From positions 1-64,000 of the forward strand of contig NZ_JBHRXV010000011.1 in NCBI RefSeq assembly GCF_042648405.1: a stretch of 64,000 nucleotides of DNA, given 5' to 3'. The notes beneath the pieces are model-generated. The model saw nothing but the letters and a program-made list of their open reading frames with translations. It did no database searches and was not told the DNA's origin. The DNA comes from Sphingoaurantiacus capsulatus (GTDB taxonomy: Bacteria; Pseudomonadota; Alphaproteobacteria; Sphingomonadales; Sphingomonadaceae). The position numbers and the translations under genes were made by a program. Positions 63,667 through 64,000 of the stretch are shown here, piece after piece (position 1 is the stretch's first letter; each line of letters starts with the position of its first letter).

Positions 63667-63774
63667 ATGCTCGACGAAGACCTGCTCGCCGACCGCATCG
63701 AGGAATGGCTCGACGATGCGCTCGAACACACCTTCCCGGCGAGCGACCCAATCCCGGCGCCCGTCTTTAGCTAG
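63667..63774 (+). CDS. 35-residue acidic peptide with FPASDP motif
   Basis: A short acidic protein, MLDEDLLADRIEEWLDDALE, then HTFPASDPIPAP. The ATG has GGAGGG at the right distance upstream. The TFPASDP motif after a helix of the ALE(H/E)T type recurs in small alphaproteobacterial proteins of unknown function. It overlaps the convergent symporter gene by 4 bp. Confidence 0.65.
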   Translation: MLDEDLLADRIEEWLDDALEHTFPASDPIPAPVFS

Positions 63775-64000
63775 GCGGCGTCGTCATCCTCGGGCGTCAG
63801 CGGCCCGTCGGTGTGTTTCGACACCGTCGCCGTCGCCGCCACGTCCCAGGTCACGTTGCCCAGCGTGCGCATGATATCGGGAAGCGTCTCCACCGCCACG
63901 AGCAGCCCGAGCGGCTCGACGGGCACGCCGAGCGCGAGGCCGATCGGGGCGATCGAGGTGTAGAAGCTGACCTGGCCGGGGAGACTCACCGCGCCCATCG
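63771..64000 (-). CDS. Cation:dicarboxylate (SLC1/DAACS) symporter, C-terminal part
   Basis: A partial gene whose N-terminal part lies beyond the right end of the window. The visible 76 or so residues carry the last part of the SLC1-fold transporter: GAVSLPGQVSFYTSIAPIGLALGVPVEPL and DIMRTLGNVTWDVAATATVSK. In this family the equivalent stretch holds hairpin HP2 and the aspartate/asparagine that bind substrate. The C-terminal tail is acidic (PEDDDAA). Confidence 0.85.
   Translation of the reverse strand, partial: MGAVSLPGQVSFYTSIAPIGLALGVPVEPLGLLVAVETLPDIMRTLGNVTWDVAATATVSKHTDGPLTPEDDDAA

Overview
This is a GC-rich chromosomal window from an alphaproteobacterium, most likely a sphingomonad (Sphingomonadaceae or a close relative). 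Pointers to that group are several TonB-dependent receptors including a very large one, a SapC-family protein, a three-subunit transhydrogenase operon preceded by a tiny aa3-oxidase subunit IV gene, a DUF559 gene flanked by a repeat, and short inverted repeats of the CCCCGCGAAGGCGGGG and CCCCTCCCC types. Genes are densely packed on both strands. There are two tRNA genes (Ser-GGA and Pro-CGG, both with an encoded CCA), no rRNA, and no phage, insertion sequence or CRISPR. It looks like ordinary chromosome with several catabolic and transport islands.

Layout. 0.4-10 kb: a catabolic island with an IclR regulator, a succinate-semialdehyde-type dehydrogenase, a class III aminotransferase, a divergent two-subunit glycine-decarboxylase-like PLP enzyme, an AcoX-like NAD-kinase-fold protein and a 3-oxoacid CoA-transferase pair. 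Related sites lie in both divergent promoter regions and suggest one IclR regulon. 10-14.6 kb: beta-lactamase-fold hydrolase, SnoaL-like protein, and a TetR/SRPBCC/DUF1761 operon. 14.9-18.2 kb: large soluble hybrid histidine kinase. 18.4-24.2 kb: tRNA-Ser, small membrane and zinc-ribbon proteins, a PEP-CTERM protein, lepA, an adrenodoxin-reductase-type flavoprotein and tRNA-Pro.

24.3-29.9 kb: a TonB receptor with a DUF3526-type ABC exporter, and a Zur-like half site in front of it. 30.2-34.1 kb: PAS-diguanylate cyclase and a shortened pyrimidine-degradation operon in the order rutB-C-D-A. 34.2-38.9 kb: acyltransferase, then amidohydrolase, cytochrome c' and cytochrome b561. 38.8-45 kb: alpha/beta hydrolase with P450, a minimal subtilase, a diguanylate cyclase and a DEAD-box helicase. 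45-53.4 kb: giant TonB receptor, FAD-linked D-2-hydroxyacid dehydrogenase, SapC, and a ZnuD-like histidine-rich TonB receptor with a Zur-box-like promoter element. 53.5-57.2 kb: CoxIV-like peptide and the pnt operon interrupted by a DUF559 gene. 57.2-64 kb: SodC lipoprotein, metallo-beta-lactamase-fold hydrolase, DUF4230 protein, nadA, class III cyclase, aldo/keto reductase, a 35-residue FPASDP peptide, and the C-terminus of a cation:dicarboxylate symporter running off the end.

The best candidate for an undescribed system is the IclR-linked GcvP-like cluster (about 1.2-8.6 kb): a PLP decarboxylase pair with no H- or T-protein gene beside it, co-regulated with an omega-aminotransferase and a semialdehyde dehydrogenase. 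Second is the TonB receptor with its DUF3526 exporter. All functions are read from the sequence by recognition; no database search was run.
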